Shown: in pieces, positions 29,871 to 39,118 of the stretch | Position numbering within the stretch: the stretch's first letter is position 1 | Layout: each line of letters opens with the position of its first letter | DNA from: Hyphomicrobiales bacterium | GTDB taxonomy: Bacteria > Pseudomonadota > Alphaproteobacteria > Rhizobiales > Xanthobacteraceae | Length of the DNA: 64,000 nucleotides | Direction: 5' to 3' | NCBI GenBank assembly: GCA_003135415.1 | Contig: PLBP01000032.1 | Coordinates: 1-64,000, forward strand | Program-made: the position numbers and the translations under genes | The notes under the pieces: generated by a model | The model's database searches: none | Told to the model about the DNA's origin: nothing | The model's input: the letters and a program-made list of their open reading frames with translations, nothing else

Positions 29871-31097
29871 TCATCCTCCGCCGTGCATCCGCGCCAGCAA
29901 CTCCACCGTCGGCCACGAATCCGCGGGGAAGCCGAGCTTCATTTGCGCGGCCTTCACCGCCGTCCGCGTCGAGAGCCCGAGCTTGCCGTCGATCTCGCCG
30001 GTGTAGCCATAGCGCCGCAGCAATTGCTGCAACTCCTTCGCCTGCTCGTAGGACAGCGCCACCGGCGTGCCATTGCCTTTGTGCATCGGCGCAGCACCTG
30101 CGAGCCTGGTGGCGTAATAGGCTGCGGTCAGCGAATAGATCAGCGACTGATTCCACTTAAGATAGACCTGGAAATTCTCGTAGGCGAGGAACGCCGGGCC
30201 GAACCGTCCCATCGGCAGCACGAGCGAGGCGGGCAATTCATCCGCTTGCAGCGGGCGGCCGTCGGGAAGCGTCACGCCCCAACCCGCCCATTGCGAGCGC
30301 GGATGCTGGATCGTCAGGTCCGCCTGATCCCACGCTAAATTGGCGGGCACGCGCACGTTGGTGAGCCACGGCTCGCCGCGCCGCCAGCCGAGGCTCTCGA
30401 TATAATTCGCGGTCGAGCCGATGACGTCGGGCACGCTTCTAATCAGGTTGCGGTGACCATCGCCGTCATAGTCGACCGCCCATTTGTTGTATTCGGTCGG
30501 CATCATCTGGGTCTGGCCGATTTCGCCGGCCCACGAGCCGATCATTTCCTCCGGCCGAAGGTCGCCGTGGTCGATCAGTTGCAGCGCCGACAACAACTGG
30601 CCGCGGAACATTTCCGCGCGGCGGCAGTCATAGGCGAGCGAAGTGAGTGCCACGAGCGATTTTTCCTTGCCGGAATTGGCGCCGAAATCGCTCTCTAGCC
30701 CCCAGAAGGCGGTAATCACCGCCGCCGGCACGCCGAACTGCTGGTTCGCGCGCCCGAACACCGAGCCATATTGCTGGATCAGCTGGCCGCCCTTCTGGAT
30801 ACGATAGGCCGCGACCATGCGGTTGGAGAATTCGATGAAGGTCTGGTTGAAGACGCGCTGGCCGCGGTCGATGTTGACGATGCGCTGGTCGTAGACCATC
30901 TGGGGTGCTGCCGCCGCGAGTGCCCGCTGCGAAACGCCGGCACCCGCCGCCTCGCGCCTGAACTCGTCGAGCCAACGATCGAAGCTCGTGCTGGTGCGGC
31001 AACTCACGGCAAATGCCGGACCCGCCGAAAGCGACGCGACGAGAACCGTCGCCATTACCGCAAACGAAAGTTTAAACCGCCGCATCATGTTGCCCAT
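29871..31097 (-). CDS. lytic murein transglycosylase with C-terminal peptidoglycan-binding domain
   Basis: GLESDFGANSGKEKSLVALTSLAYDCRR; GEIGQTQMMPTEYNKWAVDYDGDG; C-terminal LQQLLRRYGYTGEIDGKLGLSTRTAVKAAQ. Confidence 0.94.
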   Translation of the reverse strand: MGNMMRRFKLSFAVMATVLVASLSAGPAFAVSCRTSTSFDRWLDEFRREAAGAGVSQRALAAAAPQMVYDQRIVNIDRGQRVFNQTFIEFSNRMVAAYRIQKGGQLIQQYGSVFGRANQQFGVPAAVITAFWGLESDFGANSGKEKSLVALTSLAYDCRRAEMFRGQLLSALQLIDHGDLRPEEMIGSWAGEIGQTQMMPTEYNKWAVDYDGDGHRNLIRSVPDVIGSTANYIESLGWRRGEPWLTNVRVPANLAWDQADLTIQHPRSQWAGWGVTLPDGRPLQADELPASLVLPMGRFGPAFLAYENFQVYLKWNQSLIYSLTAAYYATRLAGAAPMHKGNGTPVALSYEQAKELQQLLRRYGYTGEIDGKLGLSTRTAVKAAQMKLGFPADSWPTVELLARMHGGG

Positions 31098-31360
31098 CCT
31101 CGATTGAAACTCGAGTAATCGTGCTCATGGTGTAGGCCATTACGGCGCGACAAAGACCGCTCGCAATCGCCTCATACCGCGCCGCGAAGAGTGACCGCCA
31201 CCGCCGCAATTCTCTAGTTTCCCGATTATAGGCAAGCACCCTCCCCCTAAAGACTTTTCTCTCTGGCGGTTCCGCGCTACCCATTTGCCAACGGGGGAGC
31301 ACGCAGGGGAAAGGTGCCTTCCTCCAAACAAGATCAAGAACATAACGGGAGGATAGTCAG

Positions 31361-32533
31361 ATGATGAAACGGATTCTTGTCGGCCTTTTGGCCGCTACCG
31401 CCATGGCAGCCGCCGGCGGCGCGTGGGCGGAGGAGCCCGTGAAAGTCGGCCTTATTCTGCCGATGACCGGCGGCCAGGCCTCGACCGGCAAGCAGATCGA
31501 CGCCGCCGTCCGTCTTTATATGCAGCAGCACGGCGACACCGTCGCCGGCCGGAAAATCGAGATCATCCTCAAGGATGACGCCACCGTTCCCGATAACACC
31601 AAGCGCCTCGCGCAAGAGCTGATCGTCAACGACAAGGTCAACTTCATCGCCGGTTTCGGCATCACGCCGTCGGCGCTCGCCGCGGCGCCGCTCGCAACCG
31701 AGGCCAAGGTGCCCGAGATCGTGATGGCGGCCGGCACCTCGATCATCACCGAGCGCTCGCCCTATATCGCGCGCACGAGCTTCACCCTCGCGCAATCCTC
31801 CGTCATCATCGCCGATTGGGCGGCGAAGAACGGCATCAAGAAAGTGGTGACGCTCGTTTCCGACTACGCGCCCGGCGCCGACGCGCAAAATTCCTTCAAG
31901 GAGCGCTTCACCGCCGCCGGCGGTCAGGTGGTCGAGGAATTGAAAGTGCCGCTCGCCTCGCCCGACTTCTCGCCGGTGTTGCAGCGTGCGGCCGACGCCA
32001 AGCCCGACGCGCTCTTCGTGTTCGTGCCCGCGGGTCAAGGCGGAACCTTTGCCAAGCAATATAGCGAGCGCGGCCTCGACAAGGCCGGTATCAAGCTGAT
32101 CGGCCCCGGCGACGTCACCGACGACGATATCCTCAACAACATGGGCGACTCCATGATCGGCACCGTCACCGCCCATTTCTATTCGGCGACGCATCCCTCC
32201 GCGATGAACAAGGATTTCGTTGCCGCCTACAAAAAGCTGATGAACGGCCAGCGTCCCGGCTTCATGGCCGTCGGCGGCTATGACGGCATTCACCTGATCT
32301 ACGAGGCGCTGAAGAAGACCGGCGGCAAGACCGACGGCGACGCCTTGATCGCGGCGATGAAGGGGATGAAATGGGAAAGCCCGCGCGGGCCGATCTCGAT
32401 CGATCCCGACACCCGCGACATCATCCAAAACATCTACGTCCGCCGCGTCGAGAAGGTCGGCGGCGAGCTCTATAACGTCGAATTCGCGACCGTCGAGGCG
32501 GTGAAGGATCCGATCAAGGCCGCCAAGAAATAA
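31361..32533 (+). CDS. branched-chain amino acid-type ABC transporter substrate-binding protein
   Basis: Signal peptide; VKVGLILPMTGGQASTGKQIDAAVRLY; first gene of a liv-type operon. Confidence 0.92.
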   Translation: MMKRILVGLLAATAMAAAGGAWAEEPVKVGLILPMTGGQASTGKQIDAAVRLYMQQHGDTVAGRKIEIILKDDATVPDNTKRLAQELIVNDKVNFIAGFGITPSALAAAPLATEAKVPEIVMAAGTSIITERSPYIARTSFTLAQSSVIIADWAAKNGIKKVVTLVSDYAPGADAQNSFKERFTAAGGQVVEELKVPLASPDFSPVLQRAADAKPDALFVFVPAGQGGTFAKQYSERGLDKAGIKLIGPGDVTDDDILNNMGDSMIGTVTAHFYSATHPSAMNKDFVAAYKKLMNGQRPGFMAVGGYDGIHLIYEALKKTGGKTDGDALIAAMKGMKWESPRGPISIDPDTRDIIQNIYVRRVEKVGGELYNVEFATVEAVKDPIKAAKK

Positions 32534-32611
32534 CCTGAAAACGGCTGGCGCGCGGCTTCATCACGGCTGCGCGCCGCTTGTTATGCGGCTCCTCGTCGGC
32601 GAACATCGGCC

Positions 32612-33472
32612 ATGCTGACCATTCTGTTCGACGGCATCGCCTACGGCATGCTCCTGTTCGTGCTCGCCTGCGGGCTTGCCGTGACACTCGGGCTGATGAA
32701 CTTCGTCAACCTCGCGCACGGCGCCTTCGCCATGACGGGCGGCTACGCCGCTTTCATCGCGGTGAACCGCTTCGGCGTGCCGTTCCTGCTCGGCCTGCCG
32801 ATCGCCTTTCTCGCCTCGGCGCTGCTTGGCATTATCCTCGAGCGCACGCTCTATGTTCACGTCTACCGCAAGAGCCATCTCGATCAGGTGCTGTTCTCGA
32901 TCGGCCTCGTGTTCATGGCGGTGGCGGCGGTCGATTACATCATGGGCTCCTCGCAGGTGTTCATCGATGTGCCGGACTATCTGAAGGGCCAGTTCAACGT
33001 CTTCGGCGTCGGCATCGGCAAGTACCGGCTCCTGATCATCGTGATCTGCGGCCTCCTCACCGCCGCGTTGCAATTCGTATTGAGCTACACCCGCTTCGGC
33101 AGCCGTCTCCGCGCCTCCGTCGACGACGCACGGGTGGCGCGCGGGCTCGGCATCAACGTCAACGCCGTCTTCGCCGCGACCTTCGCGGTGGGTTCGGGCC
33201 TGGCGGGCCTCGGTGGCGCGCTCGGCGTCGAGATTCTCGGACTCGATCCGTATTTTCCACTGAAATTCATGATCTATTTTCTGATCGTGGTGACGGTCGG
33301 CGGCACCTCGAGCATCACCGGGCCGTTCGTCGCCTCGACCCTTCTCGGCGTCGCCGACGTCGCCGGCAAGTATTACGTGCCGAAGCTCGGGACTTTCGCG
33401 ATCTACACCGTGATGATCGTCGTCTTGATCTGGCGCCCGCAAGGATTGTTCGCGCGAGGGAGCGCGAAATGA
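32612..33472 (+). CDS. branched-chain amino acid ABC transporter permease (LivH-type)
   Basis: GLAVTLGLMNFVNLAHGAFAMTGGY. Confidence 0.93.
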   Translation: MLTILFDGIAYGMLLFVLACGLAVTLGLMNFVNLAHGAFAMTGGYAAFIAVNRFGVPFLLGLPIAFLASALLGIILERTLYVHVYRKSHLDQVLFSIGLVFMAVAAVDYIMGSSQVFIDVPDYLKGQFNVFGVGIGKYRLLIIVICGLLTAALQFVLSYTRFGSRLRASVDDARVARGLGINVNAVFAATFAVGSGLAGLGGALGVEILGLDPYFPLKFMIYFLIVVTVGGTSSITGPFVASTLLGVADVAGKYYVPKLGTFAIYTVMIVVLIWRPQGLFARGSAK

Positions 33473-33494
33473 AGCCAGCCAACGGACGCGCGCC

Positions 33495-34511
33495 GTGAGC
33501 GCCACCCCCCTCAACACGCCGGACGTTGCGCGCCTCGTGATGAGCCGCGCGCGCTGGCGGTTTTCCGAAATCGTCTTCTGGATTGCCGCACTCGCGACGA
33601 TTTTTCTGGTGCCCAGCCGGCACCTGATTCTCACCGAGATCGCGATCCTCGGCCTGTTTGCGCTATCGCTCGATCTCATTCTCGGCTACGCCGGCATCAT
33701 CTCGCTCGGCCAAGCCGCCTTCTTCGGCTTCGGCGCCTATTGCGCCGGCCTCTTGGCCACGCATCAGCTCGTCACCGAACCCGTGCTCGCGCTCGCGCTC
33801 GCGGGGGCCGCCACCGCCGCGCTCGGTTTCGTCACGAGTTTCCTCGTGCTCCGCGGTTCGGACCTGACGCGCATCATGGTGACGCTCGGCATCGCGCTCA
33901 TCCTGCGCGAGCTTGCCAACCGCTTCGACGGACTCACCGGCGGCGCCGACGGCCTGCAAGGCGTCACCATCGAGCCGCTATTCGGGCTTTTCCGCTTCGA
34001 TATGTTCGGCCACACCGCCTATGCCTACAGCCTCGCGGTGCTGTTCGTTTTATTCTTGCTCGCGCGCCGCATCGTCAATTCTCCCTTCGGGCTCTCCTTG
34101 CGCGCGGTGAAGGGCAATCCGCTGCGCGCCTCGGCCGTCGGAATTTCCGTGAATGGGCGCATGGTCGCGATCTACACCATCGCCGCGGGCTATGCGGGCG
34201 TCGCCGGCGCGCTGCTGACGCAAACCGCGCAATTCGCCTCGCTCGACATGTTTTCGTTCGAGCGCTCGGCCGACGTGCTCCTGATGCTGATTATCGGCGG
34301 CACCGGCTATCTCTATGGCGGCATCATCGGTGCGCTGATCTTCAAGCTGATGCAGGACTGGCTTGCCAGTATGACGCCGCAATACTGGCAGTTCTGGATC
34401 GGCCTTGTGCTCGTGGCGATCGTCATCATTGGCCGCGAGCGGCTCGAACAGTTGCGCGGCGCGATTCGCAAGCGGATTCTCCGCCTGCGCCCGCAGAAGC
34501 ACGCGGCTTAA
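33495..34511 (+). CDS. branched-chain amino acid ABC transporter permease (LivM-type)
   Basis: LSLDLILGYAGIISLGQAAFFGFGAY; GGTGYLYGGIIGALIF. Confidence 0.93.
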   Translation: MSATPLNTPDVARLVMSRARWRFSEIVFWIAALATIFLVPSRHLILTEIAILGLFALSLDLILGYAGIISLGQAAFFGFGAYCAGLLATHQLVTEPVLALALAGAATAALGFVTSFLVLRGSDLTRIMVTLGIALILRELANRFDGLTGGADGLQGVTIEPLFGLFRFDMFGHTAYAYSLAVLFVLFLLARRIVNSPFGLSLRAVKGNPLRASAVGISVNGRMVAIYTIAAGYAGVAGALLTQTAQFASLDMFSFERSADVLLMLIIGGTGYLYGGIIGALIFKLMQDWLASMTPQYWQFWIGLVLVAIVIIGRERLEQLRGAIRKRILRLRPQKHAA

Positions 34512-34524
34512 GCGCGAGCGCCCG

Positions 34525-35277
34525 ATGCCGATCGTGCTCGCAACCGAAAATCTCGACAAGCGCTTTGGCGGCATCGTCGCCGCCAACGACGTTTCGCTGC
34601 AGGTCGAACATGGCGCGCGCCACGCGTTGATCGGTCCGAATGGCGCCGGTAAAACCACGCTCATCAATCTCTTGACCGGCGTGCTCAAGCCGACCGCCGG
34701 CCGCATCCGCCTCGACGGCCGCGACATCACGGAGCTGAAGCCGCACGAGCGCGTACGGCTCGGCATCGCGCGCACGTTCCAGATCAATCAGCTGTTCGCC
34801 GATCTCACGCCGTTGGAAACCCTCGGCGTCGCGATTTCCGAGCGGCAGGGCTCGGGCCGCGACTGGTGGCGGCTTGCCGGCAGCAAGAAGGGCGTGGTGG
34901 AAGAATCGATCGAGCTGATCGAGCGCTTTCACCTTGCCGACGTGATGAGCGAGCGCACGGCGATCCTGCCCTACGGCAAGCAGCGCCTGCTGGAAATCGC
35001 GCTTGCCTTCGCCTGCCGTCCGCGCGTGCTGTTGCTCGACGAGCCCGCCGCCGGCGTGCCGGAAGCCGAACGGCACGAAATTCTCGCCACCGTCGCCGCG
35101 CTCCCCAAGGATGTGACCGTGCTCCTGATCGAGCACGACATGGACCTCGTGTTCAGCTTCGCCGACCGCATTTCGGTGCTGGTCAATGGCGCGTTGCTCA
35201 CCGAGGGCGCGCCCGAGGCGATCGCGCGCGATCCAAACGTGCGCGCGGTTTATCTTGGCGAGGCTATCGATGCCTGA
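34525..35277 (+). CDS. ABC transporter ATP-binding protein (LivG-type)
   Basis: LIGPNGAGKTTLINLLTG; LPYGKQRLLEIALAFACRPRVLLLDEPAAGV. Confidence 0.94.
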   Translation: MPIVLATENLDKRFGGIVAANDVSLQVEHGARHALIGPNGAGKTTLINLLTGVLKPTAGRIRLDGRDITELKPHERVRLGIARTFQINQLFADLTPLETLGVAISERQGSGRDWWRLAGSKKGVVEESIELIERFHLADVMSERTAILPYGKQRLLEIALAFACRPRVLLLDEPAAGVPEAERHEILATVAALPKDVTVLLIEHDMDLVFSFADRISVLVNGALLTEGAPEAIARDPNVRAVYLGEAIDA

Positions 35278-36007
35278 AGTGCTGCAAATCGAGAATTTAT
35301 CCGCGGGTTATGGCGAGGCCGTGGTGCTCTCGAACGTTTCGCTCCGCCTCGAAGAAGGCCGCTCGCTCGCGTTGCTCGGCCGGAACGGCATGGGCAAGAC
35401 GACGTTACTGAACTCAATCGTCGGCGCGACGCGCCATTTCGGCGGCGCGATCCGTCTCGGCGGCGACGACATCACGCGGCTCCCACCCGACCAGCGTGCG
35501 CACAAGGGGATTGGCTGGGTGCCGCAAGAGCGCAACATCTTCAAATCGCTCACCGTCGAGGAGAACATGACCGCGGTGGCAGAGCCCGGCAGCTGGACCG
35601 TTGCGCGGGTTTACGAGCTGTTTCCGCGGCTCAAAGAGCGCCGTCGCAATCTCGGCAATCAACTCTCGGGCGGCGAACAGCAGATGCTCGCGATCGGCCG
35701 CGCGCTCGTGCTCAATCCGCGCCTTCTGCTCCTCGACGAGCCGCTCGAGGGACTGGCGCCGATTCTGGTGCAGGAATTGATCGCGGCCTTGTCGCGCGTG
35801 ATGCGCGAGGAAGGGCTCTCCGCGATCCTCGTCGAGCAGAACGCCCCGAAAATTCTTTCCGTTACCGACCGCGCCGCGATTCTCGAGCGCGGCATGATCG
35901 TGCATGAAAGCACGAGTGCTGCGCTGAAGGCCGACCCGAAGGTGCTGGAGGAATATCTCGGCGTCGGCAAGACCAAGGCCGGGACGCTCGCGCCGAAAAC
36001 CGGCTGA
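35270..36007 (+). CDS. ABC transporter ATP-binding protein (LivF-type)
   Basis: LLGRNGMGKTTLLNSIVG; LSGGEQQMLAIGRALVLNPRLLLLDEPLEGLAP. Confidence 0.94.
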   Translation: MPEVLQIENLSAGYGEAVVLSNVSLRLEEGRSLALLGRNGMGKTTLLNSIVGATRHFGGAIRLGGDDITRLPPDQRAHKGIGWVPQERNIFKSLTVEENMTAVAEPGSWTVARVYELFPRLKERRRNLGNQLSGGEQQMLAIGRALVLNPRLLLLDEPLEGLAPILVQELIAALSRVMREEGLSAILVEQNAPKILSVTDRAAILERGMIVHESTSAALKADPKVLEEYLGVGKTKAGTLAPKTG

Positions 36008-36010
36008 GCG

Positions 36011-37237
36011 TTATTCCGCCGCTTCCGCCTTGCTCGCGAACGGGAGATCAAGCGCTTTCCACGTCTTCACCAGCGCGTCGGCAAGCTGGGCGATCAGCTC
36101 GTCGTCGTGGAACGGCGTCGGGGTCACGCGTAGCCGCTCGGTGCCCTTCGGCACCGTCGGCTCGTTGATCGGTTGCAGATAGATGCCGTGCTGCGTGAGC
36201 AGAAGATCGCTCGCGGCCTTGCACACGCCCGCTTCGCCCACCATCACCGGAATGATGTGCGTCTCCGACGCCAGCATCGGCAGACCGGCGCGAGCGAGCG
36301 CGGCCCGCGTCTTGCGCGCCTGCGCCTGCAGACGTTCGCGCTCATGGCTCGACGATTTGAGGTGACGGATCGAAGCCGTCGCCGCCGCGGCGATCGGAGG
36401 CGGTAGTGCGGTCGTGAAAATAAACCCGGGCGCGAACGAGCGCACGGCGTCGATCGTCTCGCTTTTGCCCGCGAGGTAGCCGCCGATCACGCCGAAGGCC
36501 TTGGCGAGCGTGCCTTCGATCACGTCGATGCGGTGCATCACGCCGTCGCGCTCGGCGATGCCGCCGCCGCGCTTTCCATAGAGGCCGACCGCGTGCACCT
36601 CGTCGAGATAGGTCATCGCGCGATACCGCTCGGCGAGATCGCAAATCGCCGCGAGCGGCGCGAGGTCGCCGTCCATCGAATAAAGACTTTCGCACACGAT
36701 GAGCTTGGGCCGGTTTCCCGCAGCAGCCAGCAATTCCTCGAGATGAGCGACATCGTTGTGGCGGAACACCGCCTTCTCGCATCCCGCGCGGCGCACGCCC
36801 TCGATCATCGAATGGTGGTTGGCCTCGTCCGACAGGATCAGGCAATCGGGCAAGAGCTTGGCGATCGTGGCGATGCCGGTTTCGTTCGAGACGTAGCCGG
36901 AGCCGAATACAAGCGCCGATTCCTTGGCGTGCAGATCGGCGAGCTCCGCCTCTAACTCCACGATCGCGCGGCTGGTGCCGGAGATGTTGCGCGTGCCGCC
37001 GGCGCCGGCGCCCGTCCGCCGCGCGGTCTCGGCCATCGCCTCGACCACGGCCGGATGGCGGCCCATGCCGAGATAATCGTTCGAGCACCACACTACGATT
37101 TCGCGCGCGCCCGCGGGCGAATGCCAGATCGCGCGCGGAAAGCGCGCCGCGTCGCGCTCGATCTCGGCGAACACCCGATAGCGCCGTTCGCGGCGGAGGC
37201 GGTCGAGCGCGCGGGCGAAGATCTGTGGGTAATCCAT
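36011..37237 (-). CDS. hemA: 5-aminolevulinate synthase
   Basis: [75 protein letters not shown]. Confidence 0.96.
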   Translation of the reverse strand: MDYPQIFARALDRLRRERRYRVFAEIERDAARFPRAIWHSPAGAREIVVWCSNDYLGMGRHPAVVEAMAETARRTGAGAGGTRNISGTSRAIVELEAELADLHAKESALVFGSGYVSNETGIATIAKLLPDCLILSDEANHHSMIEGVRRAGCEKAVFRHNDVAHLEELLAAAGNRPKLIVCESLYSMDGDLAPLAAICDLAERYRAMTYLDEVHAVGLYGKRGGGIAERDGVMHRIDVIEGTLAKAFGVIGGYLAGKSETIDAVRSFAPGFIFTTALPPPIAAAATASIRHLKSSSHERERLQAQARKTRAALARAGLPMLASETHIIPVMVGEAGVCKAASDLLLTQHGIYLQPINEPTVPKGTERLRVTPTPFHDDELIAQLADALVKTWKALDLPFASKAEAAE

Positions 37238-37518
37238 GGTTTTCGGCGCCGCTCGGTTCCTGTCAATTTAGAACTATTCGCACTTTGGTGCCGCTTGTGG
37301 CTAGAGGGCAAGACACCATACCTGCGGCTGATATTCTACGATAAATAGCTGCCGTAGCGTAATAAGTAGATTAAAATCAGATAGATGTATAGAGGTTTCT
37401 AAATACCTATTTTATAACCGGCATGAATTTGCAAGCAATCTTCCGGGGCGGATTGGGAATCGATCGAGATCGGCGGTTCGCCCGAGAATTTCGCCCGATT
37501 TGCCCCAACCTCTGATCG

Positions 37519-37556
37519 TTAACGGTTTTGCAACCTTGAACCCGGAAATTATTGCC
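37519..37556 (+). promoter_or_regulatory. degenerate CtrA-type box plus 13-bp near-palindrome upstream of the fliF remnant
   Basis: TTAACGGTTTTGCAACCTTGAACCCGGAAATTATTGCC; aligns base for base, apart from substitutions, with the element at 38521. Confidence 0.5.
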
Positions 37557-37608
37557 TAGCGCCGAAATGCGCCATCGCCGCCGGACGGCCCGCACGGAGA
37601 ATTCCCAA

Positions 37609-38076
37609 GTGAACGGTCTCATCGAGTTCGTCAAAACGCTGGGGGCGGCGCGCGGCGCGGCCATGGGCGCGGCCACCGCGATCCTGATCGGCTTCTTCGC
37701 CTTCGTCATCATGCACTTCTCGCAACCGACGATGGCGCCGCTCTTCACCGAGCTCACACTCGACGATTCCGGGCGCATCGTGAAGGAGCTCGAGACGCAA
37801 GGAATTCCCTACGAGCTGCGCGGCGACGGCACGACGGTGTTCGTGCCGAAGACGCAGGTGACAAAGCTGCGCATGCGGCTTACCGAAACCGGGCTGCCGC
37901 GCGGCGGATCCGTCGGCTACGAGATTTTCGACAAGTCCGACGCGATCGAATGGGCCGATGGCGGCGTCACGCGCGAGCACGCCGCGATCGAAGCGCGCAT
38001 CAACGAAGCGGTGGCGCGCTATCTCGGCAGCAGCACGAAATCTTTGAGCCTTCCCGATCTGGAGAGTGAAAAATGA
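37609..38076 (+). pseudogene. flagellar remnant: fliF N-terminal ~115 codons fused in frame to a fliH-like C-terminus
   Basis: VNGLIEFVKTLGAARGAAMGAATAILIGFFAFVIM...MAPLFTELTLDDSGRIVKELETQGIPYELRGDGTTVFVPKTQVTKLRMRLTETGLPRGGSVGYEIFDKSDA is FliF; IEWADGGVTREHAAIEARINEAVARYLG resembles the FliH C-terminus. Confidence 0.75.
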
Positions 38077-38381
38077 GCGACCAACCGACGACCAATAAAC
38101 AGACGGACAAAACTCCGCCGCTCCCCGATCTCGAGCGCGACGTCGACATGACGGCGCGCGTTGCCGAGCAGCTCGCCTCCTCGCATATCGGCCGCACGGT
38201 CGCCCAGGTCGAGCGCGATCTCATCCTCGACACGCTCAAGCATTGCCTCGGCAACCGGACGCACGCCGCGAGCATTCTCGGCATCTCGATCCGGACGCTC
38301 CGCAATAAGCTCAACGAATACATGACCGAGGGCTATGCCGTGCCCTCGCCGGCTTCGGGCGTGGCCTCTTCGGCCGCCTGA
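38073..38381 (+). pseudogene. flagellar remnant: probable fliN start fused to the flbD C-terminal Fis-type HTH
   Basis: IGRTVAQVERDLILDTLKHCLGNRTHAASILGISIRTLRNKLNEY is the C-terminal HTH of FlbD-type sigma-54 activators; no receiver or AAA+ domain; starts 4 bp inside the previous ORF. Confidence 0.72.
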
Positions 38382-38520
38382 CAACGAATCAGGCCGCCCG
38401 CTAGCGGCCTGGTGGGGAGCGACAGGGCGAGGGCCTCAAGCCCGCGCCTTTCGCTTTGGTGTTGCCGGAGTTCGGAATTCCCCGGAACAAGCCAGAAAAG
38501 TTCCCGCTAACCCCGGCTTA

Positions 38521-38558
38521 TTAACCATCCGCTAACCATGAACCCGGCAAATTTTGCC
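38521..38558 (+). promoter_or_regulatory. CtrA-type box TTAA-N7-CTAAC plus 13-bp near-palindrome GGCAAATTTTGCC upstream of the flhA remnant
   Basis: TTAACCATCCGCTAACCATGAACCCGGCAAATTTTGCC; one mismatch to TTAA-N7-TTAAC. Confidence 0.6.
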
Positions 38559-38593
38559 TTGCAGGGGGAACGCGCTTTCGCGCGGTCAGGGGC

Positions 38594-39062
38594 ATGACCG
38601 ACATCACCGCAGGAGAAAAGACCGCGCCCGGTATAAGGTTGCCTGGCTTTGCCGATTTGGCGACGCTGATGCGCCGCGGCGACCTCGCGCTTGCGGTCGC
38701 TGTGATGATGATCCTGGTCGTCCTAGTGCCAGATCTGCGCAATGAATCTCTCGCCGCACGGCTATCTCGCGCTGATTTCGCTTTCGCCCCGCTGGGAGCA
38801 GACTTTCGCCGAATCGATGGTCGGCGAAGGCGACGCCCGCACCCTCGCCATGCAGCCCTCGAAGCTTTCCGAATTCGTCAGCCTCGTGCGCGAGCGCTTC
38901 TAGGAGGCCGGGCGCCAGTCCGAATCGCCGGTCTTGCTCGCGAGCGCCGCGGCCCGGCCCTTCGTGCGCTCGATCGTGGAGCGCTTCCGGCCGCAGACTA
39001 CGTTATTATCGCAAAGCGAGATTCACCCGCGCATCCGGCTGAAGATGATCGGCAGCGTCTGA
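38594..39062 (+). pseudogene. flhA: flagellar remnant: flhA N-terminus joined out of frame to the flhA C-terminus, plus TAG at 38901-38903
   Basis: MTDITAGEKTAPGIRLPGFADLATLMRRGDLALAVAVMMILVVL in one frame; QICAMNLSPHGYLALISLSPRWEQTFAESMVGEGDARTLAMQPSKLSEFVSLVRERF*EAGRQSESPVLLASAAARPFVRSIVERFRPQTTLLSQSEIHPRIRLKMIGSV* in another. Confidence 0.85.
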
Positions 39063-39118
39063 AGCGGCTGCAAGGGTCGAGGATCGAGACGAAGTTCTAA
39101 AGCCGTGAACGGATCGCC

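Noticed and set aside
37266-37282. Possible Irr/ICE box (TTTAGAACTATTC) upstream of hemA
   Set aside because: Only the left half-site matches; not strong enough to report without a matrix scan.
37533-37556. Sigma-54 promoter reading of the GG...GC element upstream of fliF/flhA
   Set aside because: Spacing between GG and GC is 8 nt in both copies, not the 10 nt of -24/-12 promoters; an inverted repeat fits better.
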